From positions 1-5,687 of the forward strand of contig JAKASH010000233.1 of assembly GCA_021828225.1 (NCBI GenBank): a DNA stretch of 5,687 nt, written 5' to 3'. Under the pieces are notes generated by a model. That model worked only from the letters and a program-made list of their open reading frames with translations. It was not told the DNA's origin and did no database searches. Positions 1-5,687 of this stretch are shown in pieces. The position numbers and the translations under genes are program-made. Every line of letters begins with the position of its first letter. The stretch's first letter is position 1. This DNA comes from Acidobacteriota bacterium (lineage in GTDB: Bacteria; Acidobacteriota; Terriglobia; UBA7540).

Positions 1-1
1 C

Positions 2-151
2 TTGTCGACACGCGTCCGGGGTTTGCGCGCCCTCTCTGACCGACTGCGCGACCCGCTCTGGTTACCCCTCGCCAGCGCCCTCTGCGCCCTGCTCGCCTGG
101 CAGGCCGCCCATGCCGCGACGGGTCGCGTGTCCTCAATTGTATTGTCCTGA
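2..151 (+). CDS. 3' end of an unidentified gene (hydrophobic C-terminus)
   Basis: An open frame enters from the left edge and ends at TGA 149-151, giving the last 49 residues of a protein. The visible part runs from a basic stretch (RVRGLRALSDRLRD) into a hydrophobic segment (PLWLPLASALCALLAWQAA) of about 19-20 residues that could be a final membrane helix, followed by a short polar tail. The codons are strongly GC-ending, as expected for a real gene here. No family can be named from this fragment. Its stop lies two bases before the palindrome that precedes the MarR gene, so it could read through into that operon, or simply end at its promoter. The coding call is moderate to weak because only the tail is visible. 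Confidence 0.4.
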   Translation: MSTRVRGLRALSDRLRDPLWLPLASALCALLAWQAAHAATGRVSSIVLS

Positions 152-153
152 AA

Positions 154-172
154 TATATCATGCCATGATATA
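154..172. promoter_or_regulatory. Perfect 19-bp palindrome, probable MarR operator
   Basis: The sequence TATATCATG-C-CATGATATA is a perfect inverted repeat with 9-base arms and a single central base, placed 20 bases before the regulator's start codon. MarR-family dimers typically bind AT-rich palindromes of about this size in their own promoters. A -10-like TATACT (169-174) overlaps the right arm, and TTGTCC (143-148) is a possible but badly spaced -35. A protein bound here would cover the promoter, so autorepression is the likely outcome. The symmetry is seen directly; the ligand and the repression are inferred. Confidence 0.75.
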
Positions 173-180
173 CTTTCGAC

Positions 181-187
181 AAGGAGG
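181..187 (+). promoter_or_regulatory. Strong ribosome binding site fixing the MarR start
   Basis: AAGGAGG lies four bases before the ATG at 192. This near-consensus Shine-Dalgarno sequence decides the start: the longer in-frame reading from the ATG at 111 would place the palindrome and this site inside the coding region. Confidence 0.8.
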
Positions 188-191
188 CGAT

Positions 192-680
192 ATGGCCAGG
201 GATGTTCACCGGGCATTGACCAGTGAGATGGTTGAGCGGCTTGCGCGATTCCGCTATCAGCTACGACAATTCCTGCGTTTCAGTGAGAAAGCCGCTCGGA
301 GTGCCGGCCTCACTCCCCAACAGCACCAGTTGCTGCTCGGTGTCGCTGGCCATACCGGGCGAGGTTGGGCTACCATCTCCGAACTCGCCGAGTTCCTCCA
401 GGAACGCCACAACGCGGTCGTCGGCCTGGTCGACCGGGCCTGCCGTCGGCAACTGGTGAAGAAGGAGCCGGTGGTACACGACCACCGACTGGTCTGTGTC
501 TCGTTGACTCCAAAGGGCAAAAGAATTCTCAATAGGCTCTCTGCGCTGCATCGCAGGGAACTCCATCGGTTTCAGGCGAGTATAGAGCTGGCATCTATCC
601 CCGGGTCACACACCAATGAGGAGAAGGACTCCGAAACCTCGTCAATCCGACAGAGGAACGCCGTCCTGGACCGCCACTGA
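192..680 (+). CDS. MarR-family transcriptional regulator
   Basis: A 162-residue winged helix-turn-helix repressor of the MarR family, a homodimer that usually releases DNA when it binds a small ligand or is oxidised. Residues 8-38 form the N-terminal dimerisation helix. Residues about 41-100 carry the DNA-binding core: LTPQQHQLLLGV, then ATISELAEFLQ, then the recognition helix (RHNAVVGLVDRACRRQLV). The wing follows with the family pattern D-x-R...LTPKG (HDHRLVCVSLTPKGK, residues 96-110). Residues 111-128 would be the C-terminal dimer helix. The last 30 or so residues are polar and look disordered, making the protein slightly longer than the common 140-150 residues. One cysteine in the recognition helix (C84) and one in the wing (C102) could sense redox state, but this is speculative. 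The start at 192 is set by the strong Shine-Dalgarno sequence. The stop abuts the ClC start, so the pair is probably cotranscribed and controlled from the palindrome at 154-172. The effector is unknown. Confidence 0.9.
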   Translation: MARDVHRALTSEMVERLARFRYQLRQFLRFSEKAARSAGLTPQQHQLLLGVAGHTGRGWATISELAEFLQERHNAVVGLVDRACRRQLVKKEPVVHDHRLVCVSLTPKGKRILNRLSALHRRELHRFQASIELASIPGSHTNEEKDSETSSIRQRNAVLDRH

Positions 681-2480
681 GTGAACAGAGCTTCAATGCC
701 AAGCCATTCGGGAAAACGCATGAACCGTCTTGGGCTGCGCAAGTACACAGCGCTCGTTCACCGAGACCTCGTGGCCACCTATTCGCGTGATCTACACAAA
801 TGGCTGGTTGTCGCTCCGATCATTGGGGTGGTCACTGGCCTGCTGATTACCTTGATCACCGAAATCATCCTGAAGTGGATGTGGCCGCCACTGCTCGGGT
901 TCTATCTCCACCATCCGCTGATGATCATTCCGGGACTCGTCATCGGGTTCGTGATTGCTGGCCTACTAATGCAATATCTGACGCCTGACCCTGACGAGCA
1001 CTCGACCGAGGAAATCATCCGGTCATATCACGAACGTCACGGCGCGGTCGGCATGCACCCTTTCATCCCCAAGCTCGCAGCGGCGATCGCCACAGTCGGT
1101 TTCGGCGGCAGCGCGGCTCTGGAAGGTCCGAGCATCTATGGCGGCGGTGCTCTGGGTTCGTGGCTCTGGACAAGATTGAAGTGGCTACGGATGGAGCCGC
1201 GGGACCGACGGATCATGCTGATCAGCGGAGCCGCTGCGGGGATGGGTGCGGTGTTCCGGGCTCCGCTAACGGGCATCGCGTTCGCTCTGGAAATGCCCTA
1301 CAAGGACGATCTGGCCCATGAAGCATTGATCCCCTCTCTCATTGCTTCCGTCGTCTCCTACGCCACGCTGGCCGCTTTTCTTGGTACCGAGCCGCTTTTC
1401 AATTTTGCTGGTGGCGTCACGTTCTCGGGTAAGGAATTGCTTTGGGCCGCTCTGCTCGGGCTCATTTGCGGAGTGGTGGCAATGATGTTCGATATTGCTT
1501 ACCGTCGCGTGAGACGGTTCGTTGTAAGGCTCCGCGTTCCCCACTGGATCAAAATGGGGGTGGGGGGGTTGCTAACCGGGGTGTGCGGATGGGCGTTCCT
1601 CGCCATGTTTCCAGGCCGTCTAGTGCCAATCGGTCCGAACTATGAGGCTGTAGGCGAAATTCTTCAGCACGCGCACAGCACGGTTGATCTCGTGATTTTC
1701 GGCGTCATGAAGCTCGTCGCCACGCTTTGTTCGCTCGGAGCAGGCGGCGTGAGCGCCATGTTCGTCCCTCTGTTCCTCACGGGAGGTAGTTTTGGAGCCG
1801 CGTTCGCTCAGTCGATCCAACAAACTCACGCAATGGACCTTTACGCCGCAGTAGGGATGGCGGCGTTCATCGCCGCCGGCTACAAGACTCCGCTCACCGC
1901 GGTTATTTTCGTGGCTGAAGCCACCGGTGGGCATTCGTACATCATTCCAGCACTCATTGGGGCCGCGGTCGCCTACGCGGTTTCAGGTGGAGCGTCAGTT
2001 TCCGACGACCAGCGCGTACACGAGACAGTGAAAGTCGCCGAGTTATGGCGCATTCCAGTGAGCAAAGTTATGCAACGTCAGGTAATCGCGATCGACTCAC
2101 ACCTTAGCCTACGCGAATTCTTCGACAGTGTCGGGCTGCATCGTCTCTACGCTGCTTATCCCGTTTGTGCTGATGGAAAGCCAATCGGAGTGATTCTTGT
2201 GCGCACACTCGCTAGAGTCCCGCACGAGAAATGGGAAGAAGTCACCGTTGCCGACATAGCGCTCCGGGACGTCATTCGCGTGCGACCGGATTGCGCGCTC
2301 TACGAAGCGCTGCACCTGATCACCGACCAGCAAAGCGAACACCTGCTGTTGGTAACGTCTTCGGAAGAGAAACTAGAAGGAATTCTGACCAAAACTGATC
2401 TTCTCAAGGCACTGAAGACTGGCGGCGGAACGATTTCCGACGCTCGATCTCCTGTCCAAGCTACCCCCGACCTCACTTAA
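681..2480 (+). CDS. ClC-family chloride channel/antiporter with two CBS domains
   Basis: A 599-residue inner-membrane ClC protein that moves chloride or related anions, as a channel or in exchange for protons. Residues about 40-440 are the membrane domain. Visible signatures are GFGGSAALEGPSIYGGG (140-156) with the external gating glutamate at E148, FRAPLTGIAFALEMP (192-206), the helix N region GGVSAMFVPLFLTGG (355-369), and KTPLTAVIFVAEATGG (402-417). Residues about 460-514 and 521-578 form two CBS domains, which often bind adenine nucleotides and gate transport. The classical GSGIP selectivity motif is not conserved (DEHSTEEIIRSYH stands there), and the internal proton-path glutamate of E. 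coli ClcA (E203) aligns with M205, so the mode of transport is open. The length suits ClC-plus-CBS proteins. The GTG at 681 directly follows the MarR stop, which suggests translational coupling; ATGs at 696 and 720 are alternative starts, and none has a strong Shine-Dalgarno sequence. Regulation is presumably by the upstream MarR protein. Confidence 0.92.
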   Translation: MNRASMPSHSGKRMNRLGLRKYTALVHRDLVATYSRDLHKWLVVAPIIGVVTGLLITLITEIILKWMWPPLLGFYLHHPLMIIPGLVIGFVIAGLLMQYLTPDPDEHSTEEIIRSYHERHGAVGMHPFIPKLAAAIATVGFGGSAALEGPSIYGGGALGSWLWTRLKWLRMEPRDRRIMLISGAAAGMGAVFRAPLTGIAFALEMPYKDDLAHEALIPSLIASVVSYATLAAFLGTEPLFNFAGGVTFSGKELLWAALLGLICGVVAMMFDIAYRRVRRFVVRLRVPHWIKMGVGGLLTGVCGWAFLAMFPGRLVPIGPNYEAVGEILQHAHSTVDLVIFGVMKLVATLCSLGAGGVSAMFVPLFLTGGSFGAAFAQSIQQTHAMDLYAAVGMAAFIAAGYKTPLTAVIFVAEATGGHSYIIPALIGAAVAYAVSGGASVSDDQRVHETVKVAELWRIPVSKVMQRQVIAIDSHLSLREFFDSVGLHRLYAAYPVCADGKPIGVILVRTLARVPHEKWEEVTVADIALRDVIRVRPDCALYEALHLITDQQSEHLLLVTSSEEKLEGILTKTDLLKALKTGGGTISDARSPVQATPDLT

Positions 2481-2894
2481 CCAATTCTCGGCTGTTCACG
2501 ACGAATGCCTTTCTATGGATTGTAACTACGTATTGCTCCTGTCCAGTGAACGGCGCAGAATCCCTTTTAGCGGCTGTCTCACTTCACTCCGGGATGAACC
2601 GCCGAGGTCGGTGGCGGTAGGGGTCGGTTTCTGTACCCGGGCGTGTGTCCGCAACGAGTGCCTCAATTTGACCACAGCTCTTTCCAAGGGTCCTTCGCCT
2701 TCTACCAAAATTCGACCCCAGCCGTCGGCTGAAAGTCGGGAGAGCCCTTCGAGCAGAGGTGCGGACGTACTGAAACGACCAAGGTAATTAAGAAAGCGGA
2801 GAAAGAGCACCAGGTGATCCGGTCGGCCTCACCCCGGTTCTGGAGCGGTCGTTACCGTGGTCCTTTCACCCCGCATTTCCGTTTTAAAGTACAG
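2481..2894. other. Gap after the ClC gene with no recognisable gene
   Basis: Together with 2895-2970 this stretch separates the ClC gene from the transposase relic. It has overlapping open frames of about 90 codons on both strands (plus 2515-2787, minus 2526-2810), but neither encodes a recognisable domain, has a convincing ribosome binding site, or shows coherent composition. No clear rho-independent terminator follows the ClC stop. A short inverted repeat AGCCG-T-CGGCT (2720-2730) is the only local symmetry I noticed. The stretch may be decayed mobile DNA continuous with the neighbouring insertion-sequence remnant. Confidence 0.5.
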
Positions 2895-2923
2895 TTGCAA
2901 ACTCTCAGAGTTTGCATCAATAT
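2895..2923 (+). promoter_or_regulatory. Possible promoter overlapping a 21-bp perfect palindrome
   Basis: TTGCAA (2895-2900) and CAATAT (2918-2923) are 17 bases apart and resemble a -35/-10 pair reading toward the transposase relic. The spacer and most of the -35 form a perfect inverted repeat, TGCAAACTCT-C-AGAGTTTGCA (2896-2916), with 10-base arms. It could be the operator of a former regulator or part of the left end of the insertion sequence. The symmetry is certain; the promoter role is inferred. Confidence 0.45.
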
Positions 2924-2970
2924 CCATGCGGGTTTCAGAGTAATCAAGGCGTTTTGGAGAACGATACCCA

Positions 2971-3357
2971 ATGGGTGAGAAACAAAGCGGCCCATTTCAG
3001 CTCTCTTTCAACGGCTCTCTCCGGGTCGATTTCTAAGGTTATCGCGTCGCCTCTGATGCCGGCCTGATTCTGGATCGCGAGCTTGACGAGCGCCTCGGGT
3101 TCGGAGAATTGATCGAGGAATATTTGCGGGACCCGCGAGGAACGAATGCGCGCTTGCCTCTGGGCGACCTGCGCCGACAGTCGGTCTAGAGCCGCTTGGC
3201 GGGGTACGAGGATGTCAATGATGCCGAGCGGCTGGACTTCGATCCGACCTTTCGACTGACCGGCTCGGAAAAGGTCTGTGATCGAGGGCCGGCATTGACC
3301 TCGCGCTTGCAGAGCTTCGAGACGGAGCTGTTGGCTGGGGAAGAGAACTTCGCGGGC
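2971..3357 (+). mobile_element. Truncated IS1380-type insertion sequence
   Basis: This is the part of the window with recognisable insertion-sequence content, defined by the transposase homology alone. The true left end probably lies upstream, perhaps before the palindrome at 2896-2916, since these elements have a short leader before the transposase. The right side is lost at about 3357. The boundaries are therefore minimal. Confidence 0.65.
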
Positions 3358-3513
3358 AGGTCGGTCGAGTGTATGTTTCGGGGTTGCCGGGGGTCAAAAA
3401 GGAAATTCCGGATGGAAGTTTTGTCCCGCCGGAAGGCACGAAGGTCACAAACGAGCTACGCCGGCAGGGAAACCGCTCTTTCCGGATATCACCGTAAGCG
3501 TCAAAATACCTAA
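2971..3513 (+). pseudogene. IS1380-family transposase remnant (N-terminal part)
   Basis: Reading from the ATG at 2971 gives a frame that matches the N-terminus of IS1380-type DDE transposases as I remember them: SDAGLILDRELDERLGFGEL, then LRDPRGTNARLPLGDLRRQSV, then SRLAGYEDVNDAERL, then DPTFRLTGSEK, then ALTSRLQSFETELLAGEENFAG. Two in-frame stops interrupt it: TAA at 3034-3036, where relatives usually have a charged residue such as E, and TAG at 3187-3189, where relatives have Y. The frame is otherwise intact, so decay has been mainly by substitution. Similarity ends near 3357 after about 129 codons. The rest of the frame, to TAA 3511-3513, does not resemble a transposase, and the usual protein of over 400 residues, including the bulk of the catalytic domain, is missing. 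No matching terminal inverted repeat or TTAA duplication could be established. The element cannot move by itself. A GGAG about 12 bases before the ATG is a weak Shine-Dalgarno sequence. Confidence 0.85.
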
Positions 3514-3527
3514 ATTAAAGTAGCGTT

Positions 3528-3561
3528 TGACAAAACTTTCTCATTTCCGTCCGGTTTGTCA
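3528..3561. repeat. Inverted repeat upstream of the cupin gene
   Basis: TGACAAA (3528-3534) and TTTGTCA (3555-3561) are perfect inverted copies separated by 20 bases, 45 bases before the chosen cupin start. The left arm overlaps a consensus -35 hexamer TTGACA (3527-3532), but no good -10 follows at 16-18 bases. The pair could be two half-sites for a regulator, or a chance match of 7-base arms. Confidence 0.3.
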
Positions 3562-3606
3562 CAATGTCTGTGGGTTTGGCAGAAACGAGCGAACGGAGAG
3601 AAGACC

Positions 3607-3966
3607 GTGAAAACAGTGCATATCCGTGCTTCTATCGCCGCGAAAGATGAGACGGCAGGGCCTTGGGGTTTGCTCAGATGGATGGCGAACGAATCCCTCT
3701 CGTCAAGCTCGGTGGCCGTTGCCAGGCTGATGATCAGGAAAGGGCAATTCGGGGAACAACACGTGCATTCCAATGCCGACGAGGTGATCTATCTCATCAG
3801 AGGAAAGATCCGTGTCGACGCGGAAGGCGAAGAAACCATTCTCCGGCAGGGCGATGCTTTAACTATCCCTGCTGGACTGGTTCACCGGATTGAAAACATC
3901 GGAAGCGAGGATTCCGAAATGACGCTTTCTTACTCTTCCGGCCACCGAGAGTACGAAGCCAAATAA
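3607..3966 (+). CDS. Small single-domain cupin protein
   Basis: A 119-residue cytoplasmic protein made of one cupin beta-barrel (cupin_2 type). Both conserved motifs are complete. Motif 1 is G46-x5-H52-x-H54-x4-E59-x6-G66 and motif 2 is G82-x5-P88-x-G90-x2-H93-x3-N97. H52, H54, E59 and H93 are the expected ligands of a single divalent metal ion, so the protein is likely to be metal-binding and able to act as a small dioxygenase, isomerase or ligand-binding protein; the substrate cannot be read from the sequence. There is no signal peptide or second domain. The start chosen is GTG 3607, preceded by GGAGAG (3595-3600); an upstream TTG at 3556 in the same frame would add 17 residues but lacks such a site. 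It is not in an operon: the transposase relic lies upstream and a convergent porin gene downstream. Its intact motifs next to decayed DNA suggest it is still functional. Confidence 0.85.
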   Translation: MKTVHIRASIAAKDETAGPWGLLRWMANESLSSSSVAVARLMIRKGQFGEQHVHSNADEVIYLIRGKIRVDAEGEETILRQGDALTIPAGLVHRIENIGSEDSEMTLSYSSGHREYEAK

Positions 3967-4307
3967 TAGCCCGACGCTTGCTGTTCGCCATCAAGGTGGG
4001 GGCTGGTTTTGTCCGGCATGCTGACGAGCATCCACGCGAAAGTGGCTTACCTTGAATGGCCGGCACTACATGGGCGATCTGGGGCGCCGGCCGAAAAATC
4101 GGAATCTTCTCCTACTGGTCTCGACGTTCACGTCTTCGAAACCAGATGCCTCCAGCCTCGCTGGCAAGAACTCCGGTTCAGGTCTCTCGACAGTGCGCTC
4201 GGGGGTGCGAGCGAGCCGCAGGCGCGGTGGAACGCGCTTCTCCCCAGGCCTCTAAGCCGGGCTCTCCGCTTTGCCGCAATCACGAATCATGTTTCACGAA
4301 TAGACCT
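3967..4307. other. Gap between convergent cupin and porin genes
   Basis: No recognisable gene lies here. Plus-strand open frames of 67-102 codons overlap one another in three frames, and none has a known domain. Both neighbouring genes end in this stretch, so a terminator is expected. The only candidates are weak hairpins without a T-run: CCAGC-CTC-GCTGG (4152-4164), GCGCG with CGCGC (4222-4237) and CCC-A-GGC paired with GCC-GGG (4243-4261). Confidence 0.5.
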
Positions 4308-5687
4308 TCAAAAGTGATATGTAGCAAATAGGTAGGGGAATGATGTCCCGCTGCCCGGTGAATTCTCCTTCAGGAATCTGCCAGGAAACAGGTGTCCGAA
4401 TCCGGCACCAAACGTGAGTTGCGGCGCAAACGCGTAGGACATGAAGACGTCGACCTCTTGTCCCACGTCGGTGTGAAGCGCTCCCCCGGCCGGTGCCTTC
4501 ACGACGAGCGCTCCACCCGCGTTGTAGAGGCCATCGTAGCGGCTCGCCAGCCAGAAAAAGTAAAAATCGAAGTCCCCCTTGATCTTGCGATGCGGCAAAA
4601 AATCCGTTCCCATGCGCACCGCGCGCAAGTTCCGCCAGCCGACCTGATCGGTGATGCCGTAATACGCATGGTTGGTCGGATAAAGCTGATCGAAGGTGTT
4701 CACTTCGCCGTCTCCCGGGCGGGTGTTGCCAGTGGCGTAGTCGTATTCGAGGGAAAACCGGGGCGTGAGCGGAAGATGAGCAAGCGTATAGCCCCCGATC
4801 CAGTAACCCGCCCATGCCGCAATCGAATCGTTCGAGTAACTGCCGGTTTGCCGCGCCATTTCCATCGAGGTGTCGAAATGCGCCGGCCATGTCTGGACCC
4901 AGCGGAAACCGAGCGTGAACAGATCCTCATCTCCCGGTTGCCCTTCTTCGCTGATCACGCGCGGATTCGTTTTCCAAAAAATGTAAGGTTGGAGCGTTGT
5001 GTGTCGCGAGCCACTGCTGAGCGAACCGTAGATTCCGTAGAGGTTCACACCCGGCTGGCCTTTGTCCGGGCTTGTCATACGGATATTCACAACTGAAGAC
5101 GCGAAGACGTCAACACTCGCTCGGCTCCATGTGAGCGTGAGCCTCGCGGCGTCATAGCTGCGCGCCGTATTGCTCCAATCGAAGGATCCTACCAGTCTTT
5201 GCGCTCCGAAATTCAATTCCTGACGGCCGACGCGCAAGCGCACTCGGTCCTGTGCTCCGGCATCGATCTCGGCGTAGCCTAGCCTCAGGTCGAAATTATC
5301 TTTCAGCGTGGAATTCAGATTTGCGGATTCGATTCCCGGCGCTTGCGCGTCTTGCCCTTGGACAAAAAAACGAAGCCACTTCTTCGGCGTGAATTCCAGG
5401 TTCAATCGGAAACGCGTAAGGTCATAACCATCGCCGCTGTTAGGCGCGAAATTGAAGGTGGTTCGTCCCTCCGCGCGGTCGCGAAACTCGCCACTGAAGT
5501 GTAGCCATTCCGGCAGCTGCCGATTCAGCGAGGTGAGGATCGAAGGAACTTTTGCCGACGGGGTCGGCTTCGCTGCCTGGCAGAGACCCGCCGGACAGGC
5601 TAAGAATGCCAACACTGCTGTGCCCGCCAGTACCTGCCACCATCGTCGCCAGTCGCGCACCCTGTCCCCGTTGACGCCGCTATCCAC
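4308..5687 (-). CDS. Outer-membrane beta-barrel porin, alginate export family (5' end at the window edge)
   Basis: A protein of up to 459 residues in this window resembling the alginate-export (AlgE-like) porin domain. Family-type motifs appear in order: HFSGEFRDRAEG (63-74), RFRLNLEFTPKKWLRFFVQGQDA (92-114), RVGRQELNFGAQRLVGSFDWSNTARSYDAARL (152-183), TFDQLYPTNHAYYG (331-344) and a closing strand ending in phenylalanine (PYLFATYHF, 451-459), the usual signal for barrel insertion by the BAM complex. Alternating strands with many aromatic residues continue throughout. The N-terminus has a basic stretch (RDWRRW), a hydrophobic core and a likely signal-peptidase I site near residues 36-39 (LCQA). 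In most bacteria such proteins are general diffusion channels for organic solutes, not proven alginate exporters. The reading frame reaches the last base of the window, so the start may be GTG 5687, GTG 5660 (preceded by GGGGACAGG) or further upstream. No operon partner is visible. Confidence 0.85.
   Translation of the reverse strand: MDSGVNGDRVRDWRRWWQVLAGTAVLAFLACPAGLCQAAKPTPSAKVPSILTSLNRQLPEWLHFSGEFRDRAEGRTTFNFAPNSGDGYDLTRFRLNLEFTPKKWLRFFVQGQDAQAPGIESANLNSTLKDNFDLRLGYAEIDAGAQDRVRLRVGRQELNFGAQRLVGSFDWSNTARSYDAARLTLTWSRASVDVFASSVVNIRMTSPDKGQPGVNLYGIYGSLSSGSRHTTLQPYIFWKTNPRVISEEGQPGDEDLFTLGFRWVQTWPAHFDTSMEMARQTGSYSNDSIAAWAGYWIGGYTLAHLPLTPRFSLEYDYATGNTRPGDGEVNTFDQLYPTNHAYYGITDQVGWRNLRAVRMGTDFLPHRKIKGDFDFYFFWLASRYDGLYNAGGALVVKAPAGGALHTDVGQEVDVFMSYAFAPQLTFGAGFGHLFPGRFLKENSPGSGTSFPYLFATYHF

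Noticed and set aside
111..191. Longer MarR reading starting at ATG 111
   Set aside because: It would place the palindrome and the AAGGAGG site inside the coding sequence, overlap the end of the upstream frame, and add residues that do not resemble a MarR N-terminus.
2515..2810. Open frames of 90 and 94 codons on opposite strands as genes
   Set aside because: They overlap each other almost completely, lack convincing ribosome binding sites and show no recognisable domain.
2701..2880. Group II intron domain V or other structured RNA near GAGCCCTTCGAGCAG
   Set aside because: The characteristic paired GNRA-capped hairpin and its conserved terminal bases could not be found by eye.
3351..3497. 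Hsp20-like small heat shock protein fragment suggested by LPGVKKE
   Set aside because: Only a short LPGVKK string resembles that family; the order and spacing of the following residues do not fit an alpha-crystallin domain.
3527..3555. Complete sigma-70 promoter for the cupin starting at TTGACA
   Set aside because: The -35 is perfect, but no -10-like hexamer occurs 16-18 bases downstream, so only the inverted repeat is reported.
4009..4331. Overlapping plus-strand open frames of 67-102 codons between cupin and porin
   Set aside because: Three frames are open at once in GC-rich sequence, none has a known motif, and two run into the end of the porin gene on the other strand.
4392..5096. Plus-strand 234-codon open frame, and minus-strand 198-codon frame at 4294-4890
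   Set aside because: Both lie within the porin gene in other frames. Only the 4308-5687 minus frame has coherent beta-barrel motifs and a signal peptide.
5595..5620. Lipoprotein signal in the porin N-terminus (cysteines in FLAC and GLC)
   Set aside because: The residues before each cysteine do not fit a lipobox, and the protein ends as a BAM-inserted barrel, so a signal peptidase I leader is more likely.

Overview
The window looks like a chromosomal accessory or junction region from a Gram-negative bacterium of moderately high GC. The large porin with an alginate-export-type fold requires an outer membrane. Its style, together with an IS1380-type transposase relic and a MarR/ClC pair, would fit an Acidobacteriota-like or other environmental genome, but the taxon is an inference and nothing here fixes it.

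Layout, left to right. Bases 2-151 hold the 3' end of an unidentified plus-strand gene with a hydrophobic C-terminal segment. Two bases after its stop lies a perfect 19-bp palindrome (154-172), then a strong Shine-Dalgarno sequence and a MarR-family regulator (192-680). The regulator's stop codon abuts the GTG start of a ClC-family anion channel or exchanger with two C-terminal CBS domains (681-2480). These two genes read as one autoregulated operon: the MarR protein probably binds the palindrome and controls its own synthesis and that of the transporter.

Bases 2481-3606 form a long decayed stretch. About 490 bases (2481-2970) hold no gene I recognise. Then comes a 21-bp palindrome inside a plausible promoter (2895-2923), followed by the N-terminal quarter of an IS1380-family transposase (2971-3357) with two in-frame stop codons and an abrupt end of homology. 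This is a dead insertion-sequence remnant.

A small single-domain cupin (3607-3966), with complete metal-binding motifs, follows on the plus strand. A second gap of about 340 bases (3967-4307) shows no recognisable gene or clear terminator. It separates the cupin from a convergent minus-strand gene (4308-5687) encoding an outer-membrane beta-barrel of the alginate export family, whose start is at or beyond the right edge.

Functionally, only the MarR and ClC genes clearly belong together. The cupin and the porin appear to be independent units. I saw no CRISPR array, tRNA, rRNA or evident new multigene system. The most informative points are the operator/operon arrangement, the altered ClC signature residues, and the broken transposase with its junction.
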